Shown: one piece after another, positions 1 to 9,884 of the stretch
How the letters are laid out: every line of letters starts with the position of its first letter
Position numbering within the stretch: position 1 is the first letter of the stretch
NCBI GenBank assembly: GCA_963834515.1
Contig: CAWICB010000007.1
Coordinates: forward strand, 682,001-746,000
Source: RYN-230 sp963834515
GTDB taxonomy: Bacteria; Actinomycetota; Actinomycetes; Streptosporangiales; Streptosporangiaceae
Direction of reading: 5' to 3'
DNA: 64,000 nt
Notes under the pieces: generated by a model
What the model was told of the DNA's origin: nothing
Databases searched by the model: none
Seen by the model: only the letters and a program-made list of their open reading frames with translations
Program-made: the position numbers and the translations under genes

Positions 1-1247
1 TCCGCGATGTCGCCGCGGTGCAGCGAGGTGGCCAGGGCCAGCCGGTAGTTGTCCAGGTCGCCGGCGATCTGCCGGTACAGCGCCACCCGCCGCGGCCAGG
101 TCGGCGCGCCCCGGACGAACGCCTGGGACACCACCCACTCGGCGTACCAGAGCAGGTAGTCGCGGTGCCGCAGCCGGACGTCGTCCTCTTCGCCGGACGC
201 GGTGAGCCGGCTGGCCGCGTACTCCTTGATCGTGTCCAGCAGCCGGTACCGGGGGTCGCCGCGCAGCTCGTGGTCGTAGCTGACCAGTGACTTGTCGATC
301 AGCGCGGACATCAGGTCCAGCACCGCCGAAGCCGGGATCTGCTCGTCCGCGCAGACCTGCTCGGCCATCTCCAGGTTCCACCCGGCGAACACCGACAGCC
401 GCCGGAGCAGGATCTGCTCCGGCTCGGACAGCAGCTCGTAGCTCCAGTCCACCGCGGCCCGCAGCGTCTGCTGCCGGGGCGGGGCGGTCCGGTCCCCGGA
501 GGCCAGCAGCCGGAACCGGTCATCCAGGCGGCTGGCGATCTGCTCCACCGACAGCACCCGGATCCGGGCCGCGGCCAGCTCGATGGCCAGCGGCATGCCG
601 TCCAGCAGGCGGCACAGCCGGGCCACCGCCACAGCGTTGCCACGGCCCAGCTCGAACCCGGCCCGGGCCGCCGACGCCCGGTCGGCGAACAGCCGCATCG
701 CCTCGTGCCGGGCCACGTCGATCAGGGCCTCCGGGTCCAGCTGCGCGGGCAGCGACAGCGGCGGTACCCGCCACACCGTCTCGCCGCCCACCCGGAGCGG
801 CTCCCGGCTGGTGGCCAGCACCCGCAGCTGCGGGCAGCCGGCCAGCAGCTGGTGGACCAGCCCGGCGCACGCTTCCACCAGGTGCTCACAGGTGTCCAGG
901 ACGAGCAGCAGGCGGCGGCCCCGCAGCGCCTCGATCAGCGTGGCCAGCAGCGGCCGGCCAGGCTCCTCGCGGACCCCGAACGTGGCCGCGACCCGGCGCT
1001 GGATGAGCTCGGCATCCGCCGTGTCGGCCAGCTCGACCAGCCAGGCACCGTCCGGGAAGTCCGGTACCACCTCGCAGGCCAGCCGGACCGCCAGCCGCGT
1101 CTTGCCGATGCCGCCGGGCCCGCACAGGGTCAGCGCCCGGACGTCGCTCAGCAGCAGCGCGAGCTCGGCAAGGTCGCGCTCCCGGCCGACGAAGCTGTTC
1201 GGCTCCGCAGGGAGGTTGCCCGAGGCGGGGGGAGCTGCGGAAGTCAT
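1..1247 (-). CDS. STAND ATPase transcriptional regulator (LuxR/AfsR type), 3' end cut by window edge
   Basis: The first 415 residues of a STAND/NB-ARC type regulatory ATPase are present; the C-terminus lies beyond the left edge. The Walker A motif GPGGIGKT is at residues 43-50, preceded by the FVGRE motif typical of this family. A Walker B-like LLLVLDTCEH stretch and a GMPLAIELAAAR motif follow, then helical repeats. Start ATG at 1247, because the next upstream ATG runs straight into a stop. There is no BTAD/SARP domain in front of the ATPase, so any HTH would be C-terminal and out of view. It lies 51 bp downstream of, and on the same strand as, the mannosidase. Family call is firm; the ligand and target are unknown. 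Confidence 0.85.
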   Translation of the reverse strand, partial: MTSAAPPASGNLPAEPNSFVGRERDLAELALLLSDVRALTLCGPGGIGKTRLAVRLACEVVPDFPDGAWLVELADTADAELIQRRVAATFGVREEPGRPLLATLIEALRGRRLLLVLDTCEHLVEACAGLVHQLLAGCPQLRVLATSREPLRVGGETVWRVPPLSLPAQLDPEALIDVARHEAMRLFADRASAARAGFELGRGNAVAVARLCRLLDGMPLAIELAAARIRVLSVEQIASRLDDRFRLLASGDRTAPPRQQTLRAAVDWSYELLSEPEQILLRRLSVFAGWNLEMAEQVCADEQIPASAVLDLMSALIDKSLVSYDHELRGDPRYRLLDTIKEYAASRLTASGEEDDVRLRHRDYLLWYAEWVVSQAFVRGAPTWPRRVALYRQIAGDLDNYRLALATSLHRGDIA

Positions 1248-1298
1248 GGCATGCGGACCGTCTGGTTGATTGCGGGGTCTACGTAGCGGGGGTGCTTT

Positions 1299-4200
1299 TC
1301 ATTCGCGGACGTCAACGGGAACAGCGCTGGTGTAGTGCAGACGACCGAAATACATCAGTTTGACCATTGTCCACCACTGTGTGCCGCGTCGGGTAGTAAC
1401 CGGTACTCGGACATGATAACGGAGAGTGACCTCCTTTCCGGCGGAGACGGCGAAACCACGTGTCCACGGATGTACCGCCTGCCAGCTGCCGAACGGGGAG
1501 ATCAGCTGGGCCTCGCCGCGGACCGGCGCGGCCGTCCGGTTGGCCAGCCGGACGGCCAGCTCAGCGCGCTGTCCCGGGGCCACCCGCAGCGCCGGGGTCA
1601 GCACGGTGACGTCCAGCTCGGCGGCGGTGGCCGCCAGGTCGGCCTCGATCGCGGGCACCAGCTCGTCCAGCGCCCGGCTGAGCGCGGGCGCCGGGGGCAG
1701 GCCGAGGTCCACCGCCACCACGTCCTCGAGGTCCTGGCCGAGCTGGTCCCGGATCCGCGCGGCCAAGAAGTAGCGCCCGGCCGGGGCGCCGGGCCGGCCG
1801 CGCACGGCCAGTTCCCAGGCCGTGTAGCCCATCGCGGGCAGCTCGTAGCGCAGCGGCCCGGCCGGCTCGGCCACCAGGCCGTCTGGCACGTCCAGCTCGA
1901 CCGCGCCGGCCGCCCCGCCGGGCCCGCCTGCCACGCTGACCCGGACCAGCCCGGGCGGGACCACGCGGGTGGGGGAGACGTGCACCGCGACCGGGAGGTT
2001 GCCGGCCGGGGCCGGGCCCTTGCCGTGCAGCCAGTACCGGGTAAACACCGGCTGGGCCGGTTCGGGCCGGCCGCCGCGCCGGCCAGCCCCGGTGCCCGCC
2101 CGGCGGCCCGCGGTGGCGGCCGGGACCCGCAGCGCCAGCGTCACCGTGCCGGCCGGGCCGATCGGGGTCACCGCCGCGCCGTCCGCCACCGGCAGGACTG
2201 GTCCCTCGCGGTCTTCAGCCAGCCCGGTGTGCGCCGCCCCGGCCAGGCCGGTGAACAGGCTCAGCCGGGCCTCGCCCGCGGCCCGCCCGGCCAGGTCGCG
2301 GAGCCGGGCGATGACCCCGGCGGCCCGGTCCGGGGTGCCGTCGCGGCCGGCCGCCAGCGGGTTGCCGCGCGGCTTGAGCGCGGCCAGCATGGCCGGCCCG
2401 GCCACCGCGCACAGCGTGGCCGACCCGGGCAGCGCGCCGTCGTGCACCCCGGTGCCCACGGCCAGCAGCGGCTGGTTGTACTCATGGCCGGCCGGGGCGA
2501 AACCGGCCGACCGCCAGTCCCCGGGCCCGGCGGCCAGCGCGTACTCGAACGTGTGGCTCCAGTGCTGCCAGGCGAAGCTGCTGCCGTCCGGCGCGGTCCG
2601 CTTGTCCGCACCGATCCACACCCCCGACGGCCACGCGCTGCACGACCGCATCAGCGCGACGTGCAGCGCGCCGTCCGGGGTGACCAGGCTGCTCGGGGTA
2701 CCCCGGTTGAGCAGCGCCACCGAGTGCCCGGCCAGGCCCGGGGTCAGGTCATCGCCCAGCGGGGTGACCTCGATCACCGAGTCGGCCAGGTCGGCCGCGG
2801 CCGCGGCGGCCGCCGTGGCCAGGTCCGGCCCGGCCACGATAAGCACCGGCAGGTCGCGCGGCCCGCGCACGTCGGCGCCGGGCGCGAACGCCTGCGCGCG
2901 GGACTGCGCGGCGGGCAGCCACAGCGGGGCGCCGGCGGACAGCGCCCGGCCGAATTCCGCCCCGGACGGGTCGACCGTGGCCAGCAGCCGGGCCGTCCAC
3001 GGGTTCTGCTCCGGGCCGCCTACCGCGATGCGCACGTCGGGCACGTTCGAGTCCAGGTCCAGGGAGCCGTACCGCGGCCCGTCCGGCCATGAGCAGGTGG
3101 CCGTGACACCCTGCCCGGCCAGCGCCGCGACCAGGCGGGTGATGGCCGTGGCCGCGCCGGGCAGCGCACCGGGCCCGGGCAGGATGATCTCGGCCACCCC
3201 GATAGCTCGCTGCTCGGGCCGGCCGGACGGTGCCGCCCAGCGGACCCGCGCGGTGGAGCCGGCGCCGAACCACTCGTGCGCCGGGTTGTCCAGCGTGAAC
3301 GGGTACTCGGCCACGTCCGCGTCCACGCTGCCGAACGGCCGGCCGATGACCGCGGTCGCGGCCTGGTAGACCGGCAGCCCGCCGGGCACGTCGGCCGGGA
3401 AGCGGACCCGCAGCAGCCGGTCGTGCCCGATGGAGCCGTCCACGTGGGTGCGGAACTCCACCGCCTGCGCGCCGTCCCAGAGCAGCGTTTCCTGGGTGAC
3501 CCGCAGGTCGCCGAGCGTGAACTCGGCCAGCAGCCGGGCCCCCAGCGGGCAGCGCTGCGCGGTTACCTTGGCTGGCCCGGCGGCCGAGCCGGTGCCCGGG
3601 CCCGTGGGCGAGAGCAGCCAGGGGCCCTCACCCCAGCGCGGGTGGCCGGCATACTCCTCCTGGACGAGGAGCTCGTTGCCGCCCGGCCGGAGCAGGTCGG
3701 TGCCGGCCAGCTTGTCGCGCAGCCGGGTCAGCGTGCCGCCGTGGGCCGGGTCGGCCTCGGCCAGGAACCGGTCGGTCTCGATCAGCGCGCCGGGCTGCGG
3801 CTCCCAGCCGGCCGGGCCCCGGCTGGCCGGCCACCGGGACGGCCCAGTACGTCCGGTAGCCCACCCCGGGCACGCGGCCGGCCCGGAACGTCAGCGTCAC
3901 CCCGGCCAGGCTGCCGTCCGGGTGCCGCCTGATGTGCTCGGCCAGGAACGGCACCGCGGCCGACTCGCCGCGCAGGCTGATCCAGGCCGGCCCGGGGGCG
4001 GCGAACTCCAGCCCGGCCGTGACCAGCCCGGAGCGGGGCCAGGACAGCGTGTTGAATACGACCACGGCCTGTTCCCCCGCTCCGGGGCCAGCCGCCCGGC
4101 GGGTATCGGCCTGCCCGGCCAGCGCGGCGGCCGCGTCCCGGCGGGCCGCGTCGCCGCGCTGCCAGGCCTCCCGCCAGCCGCCCAGCAGGTCCAGGTACAC

Positions 4201-5640
4201 CTGGTCGGACTCGGTGCCGGTGATGGCGTCGTGATGCGCGCCGAACACCAGCTGGCGCCAGGCCTTGTCCAGCGACTCGGCTGGGTACCCGGCGCCGGCC
4301 AGCCAGGCCAGCGTGGCCAGCAGCTCACCGTCGCGGACTGCGGTTTCGGCCGCCCGCTGGGCCTGCTTGGTGTCGACGTAGGAGACGTCTTTGCCTGGGT
4401 AGACCGGGTTCATGTCCCGGGTCTGCGGGACCAGCCAGCGGCCCTGGGCGGCCGCGTCGGCCCGCACCGCGGCGAAGAACTCGCGGGGCACCGCGGTGAC
4501 GAACCGGGGCCAGACGTACCGGCGGTTCCAGTCCCGGTGGATGGCGGTCACCCAGCGGCTCGGGATGACGTGGTCGGCGCCGACCGGGAGCAGCACGTTG
4601 CGGGTGGCCGCGACCGGGGCCAGGCTGCGGAACTCGCCCAGCGCGGCCTGCTCCGCGCCGGCCAGGTCGGGCGCCTGGTGGGTGGACCAGCCCGCCCCGT
4701 AGTGGTTCGGCATGTAGCTGGTCAGCAGCCCCTGGCCGTCCGGGGACACCCAGTCGAACTCGCTGCGCAGCTGCATCCGCTGGTTGTCCCCGACGGTGCG
4801 CTGCGGGCCCCACTGATGGTAAGGCCCGCGGGCCCAGGCCGACTCGGACAGCCCGGCCGCGGCCATCAGCCCGGGATAACCGGGATCGTGCCCGAACACG
4901 TCCAGCATCCACGCGGTACGCGGGTCACCGCCCGCGCCGCGCTGGTAGCCGAGGCCGTAGATGGCGTTGCGGATGGTTGACTCGGCGCTGGTCAAGTTGG
5001 TGTTGGGCTCGTTGTAGTTGCCGCCCACGATCTCCACCCGGCCGTCGGCGATGAGCTGCCGCAGCTCGCCCCGGTGCTCCGGGTGGGTGTCCAGGTACGG
5101 CTTGAGGTAGTCGATCTCGGCCAGCACGAACTTGTAGTCCGGGTCCTCGCGGGCGTGCGCCAGGTGCAGCGTGACCAGCTCGAACGCGGTCCGGACGTCC
5201 GGCAGCCGGCCGTGCTCGTCGGGCAGCAGCAGCCGGCTCTCGGTGAACTCGCCCTGGGTGTCCCACCACACCGGGTCGTAGTGGAAGTGGCTGACCATCC
5301 ACATCGTCCAGCCGGTCTCGGCGGCCCGGATCTCGGCCGCCAGCTCGGCCCGCTCCCCGTCACTCTCCGCGATCACGGTGACCGGCCGCGGGCTGCCCGG
5401 CTGGTAGGGCGGCGCGATGTGCACGCCCACCTCGGCGGTCTGCTCCCGGCCCGGTTCCGGAAGCTCCATGCTGAACGCCTGGGGCGTGCTGACTGCCGCC
5501 CCGGCCACCTGGACCCGCACCGGCCCGGCCAGCCCCGGCTGCGCCGGGGCGTCGCTGCGCACCGTGACCCGGATGATCTGCAGCGGGTGCTGTGCGCTCC
5601 CGCCGAACAGTTCGGTCGCCTGGACAGCCGTGATCCGCAT
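1299..5640 (-). CDS. GH38 family alpha-mannosidase, frameshifted near 3814-3845
   Basis: Large (about 1446 residues if repaired) glycoside hydrolase family 38 enzyme, expected to hydrolyse alpha-mannosides. The zinc-site motif HFHYD is at residues 118-122 and the nucleophile motif DVFGH at 247-251 (Asp247), followed by the long C-terminal beta-sandwich region. The N-terminal frame reads well to YRTYWAVPVAG. The C-terminal frame resumes at RGPAGWEPQPG and runs to the stop. The total length is 1 modulo 3, so one extra base (or two missing) lies in the G/C runs at 3814-3845. Start taken at ATG 5640; an ATG at 5685 inside the shared palindrome is an alternative that would be nearly leaderless. 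No signal peptide is evident, suggesting cytosolic action on imported glycans. Confidence 0.88.
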
Positions 5641-5674
5641 GAGTTCATCGTGACACGGCCCGGCTTGGCCCTTG

Positions 5675-5720
5675 TCGGAAGACATGTTTCGAAGCTAGTA
5701 TTTCGAAACATGTCTTCCGA
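5675..5720. promoter_or_regulatory. 19-bp perfect inverted repeat, likely autoregulatory operator
   Basis: Arms at 5675-5693 and 5702-5720 are perfect reverse complements, separated by the 8-bp spacer gctagtat; the core is TTTCGAAACATGTC. The right arm contains the ATG of the ArsR-type regulator. The left arm contains an alternative ATG for the mannosidase, so both products could begin Met-Ser-Ser. Winged-helix regulators commonly bind such repeats at their own promoter; binding here is inferred. Confidence 0.7.
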
Positions 5721-6312
5721 AGAACGCCCGAAGCTGCAGCTCACCGATCCGACCATGGTCCGGGCCATCGCGCACCCGGTCCGGATGGCCCTGCTCGAGG
5801 CCATGGAGCAATCGGAGTCGAAGACGCTGACCGCGACCCAGGCCAGCGAGCTGCTCGGCGAGTCGCCCGCTAACTGCGCGTTCCACCTGCGCACGCTGGC
5901 CAAGTACGGGTTCGTGACCGAGGCTGGCGGCGGCCGGGGCCGGGAGCGGCCCTGGCGGCTGGCCTACCGCGGGTTCGAGATCGTGCCGCCGTGGCCGGAC
6001 ACCGAGAGCCGGGTGGCGGTGGAGGCCGCGGCCTCGGTGTGGATCGACCGCTGGCTGGACCGGGCCCGGACGCTGATCCGGCGGGTGCTGGCGCACCCGC
6101 CGGAATGGCAGCAGGCCGCGATCGCATCGCAGCGGGTGCTGTACCTGACCGCTCCCGAGGCGGTCCAGCTGGCCACGGACATGCACGAGCTGTGGGACCG
6201 GTTCGCCGGCCGGGCCGATGACCCGGCCCAGCGCCCGCCGGGCAGCCTGCCGTTCGAGGTCCTGGCGTTCGGCTACCCGCTGGCCGAGCCGCCCGGGTCG
6301 GGGAGCGAATGA
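5710..6312 (+). CDS. ArsR-type winged-helix transcriptional regulator
   Basis: 200-residue DNA-binding protein. An ArsR-like winged HTH spans about residues 10-85, with the motif AIAHPVRMALLEAM and then the recognition region SPANCAFHLRTLAKYGFV. The C-terminal half is a helical region rich in Trp and Arg with no metal-binding cysteines, so this is not a metal sensor. The start ATG at 5710 lies within the inverted repeat, which leaves almost no leader. The stop is one base before the start of the MFS gene, so the two form an operon. Such regulator/MFS pairs usually sense an exported compound. The divergent mannosidase may share the operator. Confidence 0.85.
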   Translation: MSSEERPKLQLTDPTMVRAIAHPVRMALLEAMEQSESKTLTATQASELLGESPANCAFHLRTLAKYGFVTEAGGGRGRERPWRLAYRGFEIVPPWPDTESRVAVEAAASVWIDRWLDRARTLIRRVLAHPPEWQQAAIASQRVLYLTAPEAVQLATDMHELWDRFAGRADDPAQRPPGSLPFEVLAFGYPLAEPPGSGSE

Positions 6313-6313
6313 C

Positions 6314-7534
6314 GTGGGCCGGCTGCTGGCGCACCGGGACGCGCGCATCTACCTGGCCGGCCAGCTGCTGTCCGTGCTGGGCGACAGCGCGCTGTGGCTG
6401 GCCATGGGCATCTGGGTCAAGGAGCGCACCGGCAGCAACAGCGCGGCCGGGCTGGTGTTCTTCGCGTTCATCGGCGGCACCTGCCTGGCCCCGCTGACCG
6501 GGTGGCTGGTGGACCGGGTGCGCCGCCGCCTGCTGCTGATCAGCGTCAACCTGGCCACCGGCGCGCTGGTCGGCCTGCTGCTGCTGGCCGGGCCACGGCT
6601 CTGGCTGGTCTACCCGGTGATGTTCGGCTACGGGGTGTCGAACAGCCTGCTCGGCTCGGCGCAGACCGCGTTGCTGCCCGCGCTGCTGCCCGCTGACCTG
6701 CTCGGCGCGGCCAACGCCGCCCTCCAGCTGGCCTCGACCGGCCTGCGCGTGGTCACCCCGCTGCTCGGCGCCGGGCTGCTCGCCTGGGCCGGCCCGCGGC
6801 CAGTGATCCTGCTCGACGCGGCCACGTTCGCGCTGGCGGCCGGGTCGGTCGCGGCGCTCCGGCTGCGCGAGGGCCGGCCCGGCCGCACCGGGGAGCGGCC
6901 GCTGGCCGCCATCACCGCGGGGCTGCGGCACATCGCGGTCACCCCGCCGCTGCGGCGGCTGGTGGCCGCGGTGGTGATCGGGGCGACGGTGTTCGGCTTC
7001 TTCGAGACGGTGCAGTTCGCGGTGGTCGGTGCCGGGCTGCACCGCAGCCCGGCCTTCCTGGGCGTGCTCACCGCGGCGCAGGGCGGCGGCGCGCTGGCCG
7101 GCGGGCTGGTGGCCGTGCCGCTGATGGCCCGGACCAGCGAGCGGGCGCTGGCCGACGGCGGCCTGCTGGCCTGCGCCCTGGCCTGCCTGGCCGAGATGAC
7201 CGGGCAGCTGGCGGCGGTCCTGGCGGGCGGCGCACTGCTCGGCGTGTGCATCGTCTGGATCAACGTCGGGGGCATCACGCTGCTCCAGCGGCGCACCCCG
7301 GGCCGGCTGCTGGGCCGGGTGGACGCGGCGGCCAACGTGCTGATCACCGTGCCCCAGGCCGCCTCGATCGCGGTGGGCGCGGCCGTCATCGCGGTGCTCG
7401 ACTACCGCATCCTGCTGGCCGTGATGGCCGCAGTCATGCTCGCCGCCGCCGGGTACCTGGCCCGCGTGCCTGCTTTGCCGGTGGGTACGGCAACCGGTGA
7501 CCCGATTGCGGCAAGCAATCGAGTGCAGGGATAG
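6314..7534 (+). CDS. MFS transporter (exporter-like)
   Basis: 406-residue major facilitator superfamily protein with about 12 hydrophobic segments. The first, LAGQLLSVLGDSALWLAMGI, is typical of the MFS_3/enterobactin-exporter-like subgroup. A positively charged DRVRRR loop sits between helices 2 and 3. GTG start at 6314, one base after the upstream stop and so translationally coupled to the ArsR-type regulator. It probably exports a small hydrophobic molecule or drug; the substrate cannot be read from sequence. The 3' end contains a short GATTGC/GCAATC inverted repeat that is probably just coding sequence. Confidence 0.85.
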   Translation: MGRLLAHRDARIYLAGQLLSVLGDSALWLAMGIWVKERTGSNSAAGLVFFAFIGGTCLAPLTGWLVDRVRRRLLLISVNLATGALVGLLLLAGPRLWLVYPVMFGYGVSNSLLGSAQTALLPALLPADLLGAANAALQLASTGLRVVTPLLGAGLLAWAGPRPVILLDAATFALAAGSVAALRLREGRPGRTGERPLAAITAGLRHIAVTPPLRRLVAAVVIGATVFGFFETVQFAVVGAGLHRSPAFLGVLTAAQGGGALAGGLVAVPLMARTSERALADGGLLACALACLAEMTGQLAAVLAGGALLGVCIVWINVGGITLLQRRTPGRLLGRVDAAANVLITVPQAASIAVGAAVIAVLDYRILLAVMAAVMLAAAGYLARVPALPVGTATGDPIAASNRVQG

Positions 7535-7599
7535 ATACGATGCTCTGTGCGTGCCTGTGGCGTGCGCACCTAACGCATCAGGGAAGCGGGTGACGGGGG

Positions 7600-8706
7600 A
7601 TGGCTGATCCGCCGGTGACCTTGAAGGACGTGGCCGCGCGGGCCGGCGTGCACCCCGCCACCGCGTCGCGCGCGCTCAACCCGGAGACCCGGCTGCTGGT
7701 CCGCGAGGATACCGCCGCGCGGGTGCTGGCGGCGGCGGCCGAACTCGGCTACCGGCCGAACACGGTGGCCCGCAGCCTGCGCACCCGCCGCTCGCACAGC
7801 ATCGGGGTGCTCATCCCGGACCTGAACAACCCGCTGTTCCCGCCGATCGTGCGGGGCATCGAGGACCGGCTGGCGGCCGCCGGGTACGTGGCGCTGATCG
7901 GCAACACCGACGGGGACGCCGACCGGGAGCGGATGCTGTTCGAGCAGATGCGCGCCCGGCACGTGGACGGGCTGGTGCTGGCCACCGTGCACCTGGGTGA
8001 CCCGCTGCTGGCCGAGTCGGCCCGCGCCGACCTGCCGGTGGTACTGATGAACCGGCTGGCCCAGGACTACAGCCTGCCGTCGGTCTCGGTGGACAACGAG
8101 CGGGGCATCCGGATGGCCGTGGCCCACCTGGCCCAGCTCGGGCACACCCGGATCGCGCACATCGCCGGCCCGCAGGAGGTATCCACCGGGCTGGCCCGGT
8201 ACCGCGGCTTCATCGCCGCGATGGAAGCGCACGGCCTGCGGCCGGACCCGGACCTGATCGTGACCGCCCGGGCGTTCTCCATCGAGGAGGGGCTGCGCTG
8301 TGCGCAGCAGCTGCTCGAGCGGGACCCGGGCTGCACCGCGGTGGCGGCCGGGAACGACATGCTCGCGGTCGGCTGCTACGCGGCGCTGGACGAAGCCGGG
8401 CTGCGCTGCCCGCAGGACATGTCGGTGGTCGGGTTCAACGACATGCCGTTCATCGACCGGCTGCGCCCGCCGCTGACCACCATCCGCTTCCCGCACTACC
8501 AGGTAGGCACCGAGGCGGCGCAGCTGCTGCTGGAGCGGATCGCTGGGCACACCGGGCCGGTCAAGGTACTTTTCCTGGCCCCCGAGCTGGTCGTCCGCGG
8601 CTCTACCGGGCCGGTGCCGGCCGACCGCCCGGCCGGGGGCGGGCCGGCCGTGGCCGCCGCCGGGGCGCCGGGCCAGCCCGCGGCCGCCATCCGTGAGCCA
8701 CGCTGA
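7600..8706 (+). CDS. LacI family transcriptional regulator
   Basis: 368-residue regulator. The N-terminal LacI HTH (residues 4-30, VTLKDVAARAGVHPATASRA) is followed by the hinge region GYRPNTVARSLRTRRS, which contacts the minor groove of a central CG. A periplasmic-binding-protein-like sensor domain runs from SHSIGVLIPDLNNP to about residue 335. The C-terminal tail, some 30 residues rich in Gly, Pro and Ala, is probably disordered. It lies 97 bp before the 13-gene operon and a LacI-type palindrome at 8774, so it is the obvious candidate regulator of that operon. The ligand is probably the transported substrate or a catabolite. SD GCGGGTGACGGGGG precedes the ATG. Confidence 0.9.
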   Translation: MADPPVTLKDVAARAGVHPATASRALNPETRLLVREDTAARVLAAAAELGYRPNTVARSLRTRRSHSIGVLIPDLNNPLFPPIVRGIEDRLAAAGYVALIGNTDGDADRERMLFEQMRARHVDGLVLATVHLGDPLLAESARADLPVVLMNRLAQDYSLPSVSVDNERGIRMAVAHLAQLGHTRIAHIAGPQEVSTGLARYRGFIAAMEAHGLRPDPDLIVTARAFSIEEGLRCAQQLLERDPGCTAVAAGNDMLAVGCYAALDEAGLRCPQDMSVVGFNDMPFIDRLRPPLTTIRFPHYQVGTEAAQLLLERIAGHTGPVKVLFLAPELVVRGSTGPVPADRPAGGGPAVAAAGAPGQPAAAIREPR

Positions 8707-8773
8707 GGAAAATTTCCGGTATCGATGTGAATCATGTCGGTTGACATCCACCTGACAGGTAAGTCAGGCTTCG

Positions 8774-8787
8774 TGCAAACGATTGTT
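8774..8787 (+). promoter_or_regulatory. LacI-type operator upstream of the catabolic operon
   Basis: The sequence TGCAAACGATTGTT is an imperfect palindrome around a central CG, the usual form of LacI-family operators. It ends 16 bp before the ATG of the first operon gene and lies downstream of the LacI gene. Near-identical sites occur at 24233 and 54843, each within about 35 bp of a start codon. Regulation is inferred. Confidence 0.55.
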
Positions 8788-8803
8788 AGCAAGGGGTGAA
8801 TTG

Positions 8804-9769
8804 ATGGCAGAGCACGGTGACGAACTGCGCCTGGGCTGGCTTGGCACCGGGCGGATGGGTTCCGAACTGGTGCAGCGACTGCTCGCGGCGGGCTGTGACG
8901 TCGCCGTGTACAACCGGACCCGGGCCAAGGCCGAACCGCTGGCCGCGCTGGGGGCCAAGGTCGTGGCCTCGCCTGCCGACCTCGGGACCAGGGACATCGT
9001 GTTCGCCACCGTCGGCACCCCGCAGGACCTGATCGACGCGGTCCACGGTGACAGCGGGCTGACGTCCGGGGAGGCGTCGCCCCGGGTCCTGGTCGACTGC
9101 ACGACCATTTCGGCCGACGTGTCCGAGCAGATCCGCGGCAAACTGGCCGCCCGCGGCACCGATCTGCTGGCCGCCCCGGTCATGGGTAACCCCAAGGTGG
9201 CCAGTGTGGGAAAGCTCACCCTGGCCGTATCCGGGCCGCCCGGTGCCTTTGATCTGGCCCGGCCATACCTGGACCTGCTCGGCGCCGGGGCGACCTATGT
9301 CGGCGAGGGGGAACTCGCCCGGACGGTAAAGCTCTGCCATAACCTCTTCCTCGGCGTGGTGACTCAATCGCTGGCCGAAGTGACGATCCTGGCCCAGAAG
9401 AGCGGCGTCAGCCGGGAGGCGTTCCTCAGCTGCCTTAACAAAAGCGTGATGGGTTCGCCGTTCACTCGTTATAAATCGCCGGCATTCGTGAATCTCGACT
9501 TTCATCCGACGTTTACTGCGAGCCTGCTGCGCAAGGACTTTGACCTGGGCCTGGCCGCAGGCCGGGAGCACGAGGTGCCGCTGCCAGTGGCCGCGCTGGT
9601 ACACCAGATGATCCAGGCCCTTATTGGCCGGGGTTACGGCGAGCAGGATTTCGCCGCGCTGATCGAACTCGAAGCGCAGTCGGCCGGGCTGCAGCTGGAG
9701 AGTGAAAACTCCGACATCTCAGACGGGCTAGCGCAGCCCGGCAGTAGTCAGGCCAATGCAGTACCGTGA
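8804..9769 (+). CDS. NAD(P)-dependent 3-hydroxyisobutyrate dehydrogenase-like oxidoreductase
   Basis: 321-residue beta-hydroxyacid dehydrogenase. The Rossmann motif GTGRMG is at residues 14-19, with YNRT after the second strand; the Arg after Asn suggests NADP preference. The substrate motif reads DCTTISADVSEQI. The catalytic Lys and Asn lie in VKLCHNLFLG. The family oxidises beta-hydroxyacids or reduces semialdehydes such as tartronate or succinate semialdehyde; the exact substrate is unknown. Start ATG 8804 is preceded by AAGGGGTGA. It is the first gene of the LacI-controlled operon. Lower-GC codons in its 3' half (ttaacaaaagc, tataaatcg) differ slightly from its neighbours. Confidence 0.85.
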   Translation: MAEHGDELRLGWLGTGRMGSELVQRLLAAGCDVAVYNRTRAKAEPLAALGAKVVASPADLGTRDIVFATVGTPQDLIDAVHGDSGLTSGEASPRVLVDCTTISADVSEQIRGKLAARGTDLLAAPVMGNPKVASVGKLTLAVSGPPGAFDLARPYLDLLGAGATYVGEGELARTVKLCHNLFLGVVTQSLAEVTILAQKSGVSREAFLSCLNKSVMGSPFTRYKSPAFVNLDFHPTFTASLLRKDFDLGLAAGREHEVPLPVAALVHQMIQALIGRGYGEQDFAALIELEAQSAGLQLESENSDISDGLAQPGSSQANAVP

Positions 9770-9884
9770 GCGACTGTCCCGGCCAGCCCCCCAAGCAGCC
9801 AGCCGAGCCCCCACGGACGCGCCGCCCGGCGCGGGCTGCACCTGGCCAATCCACAGGAGATTCCTGAACTGGAAGGAGGACCGG

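Noticed and set aside
7504..7520. Inverted repeat GATTGC-N5-GCAATC upstream of the LacI gene
   Set aside because: It lies wholly within the MFS coding end, differs from the other LacI-type sites and is only six base pairs long.
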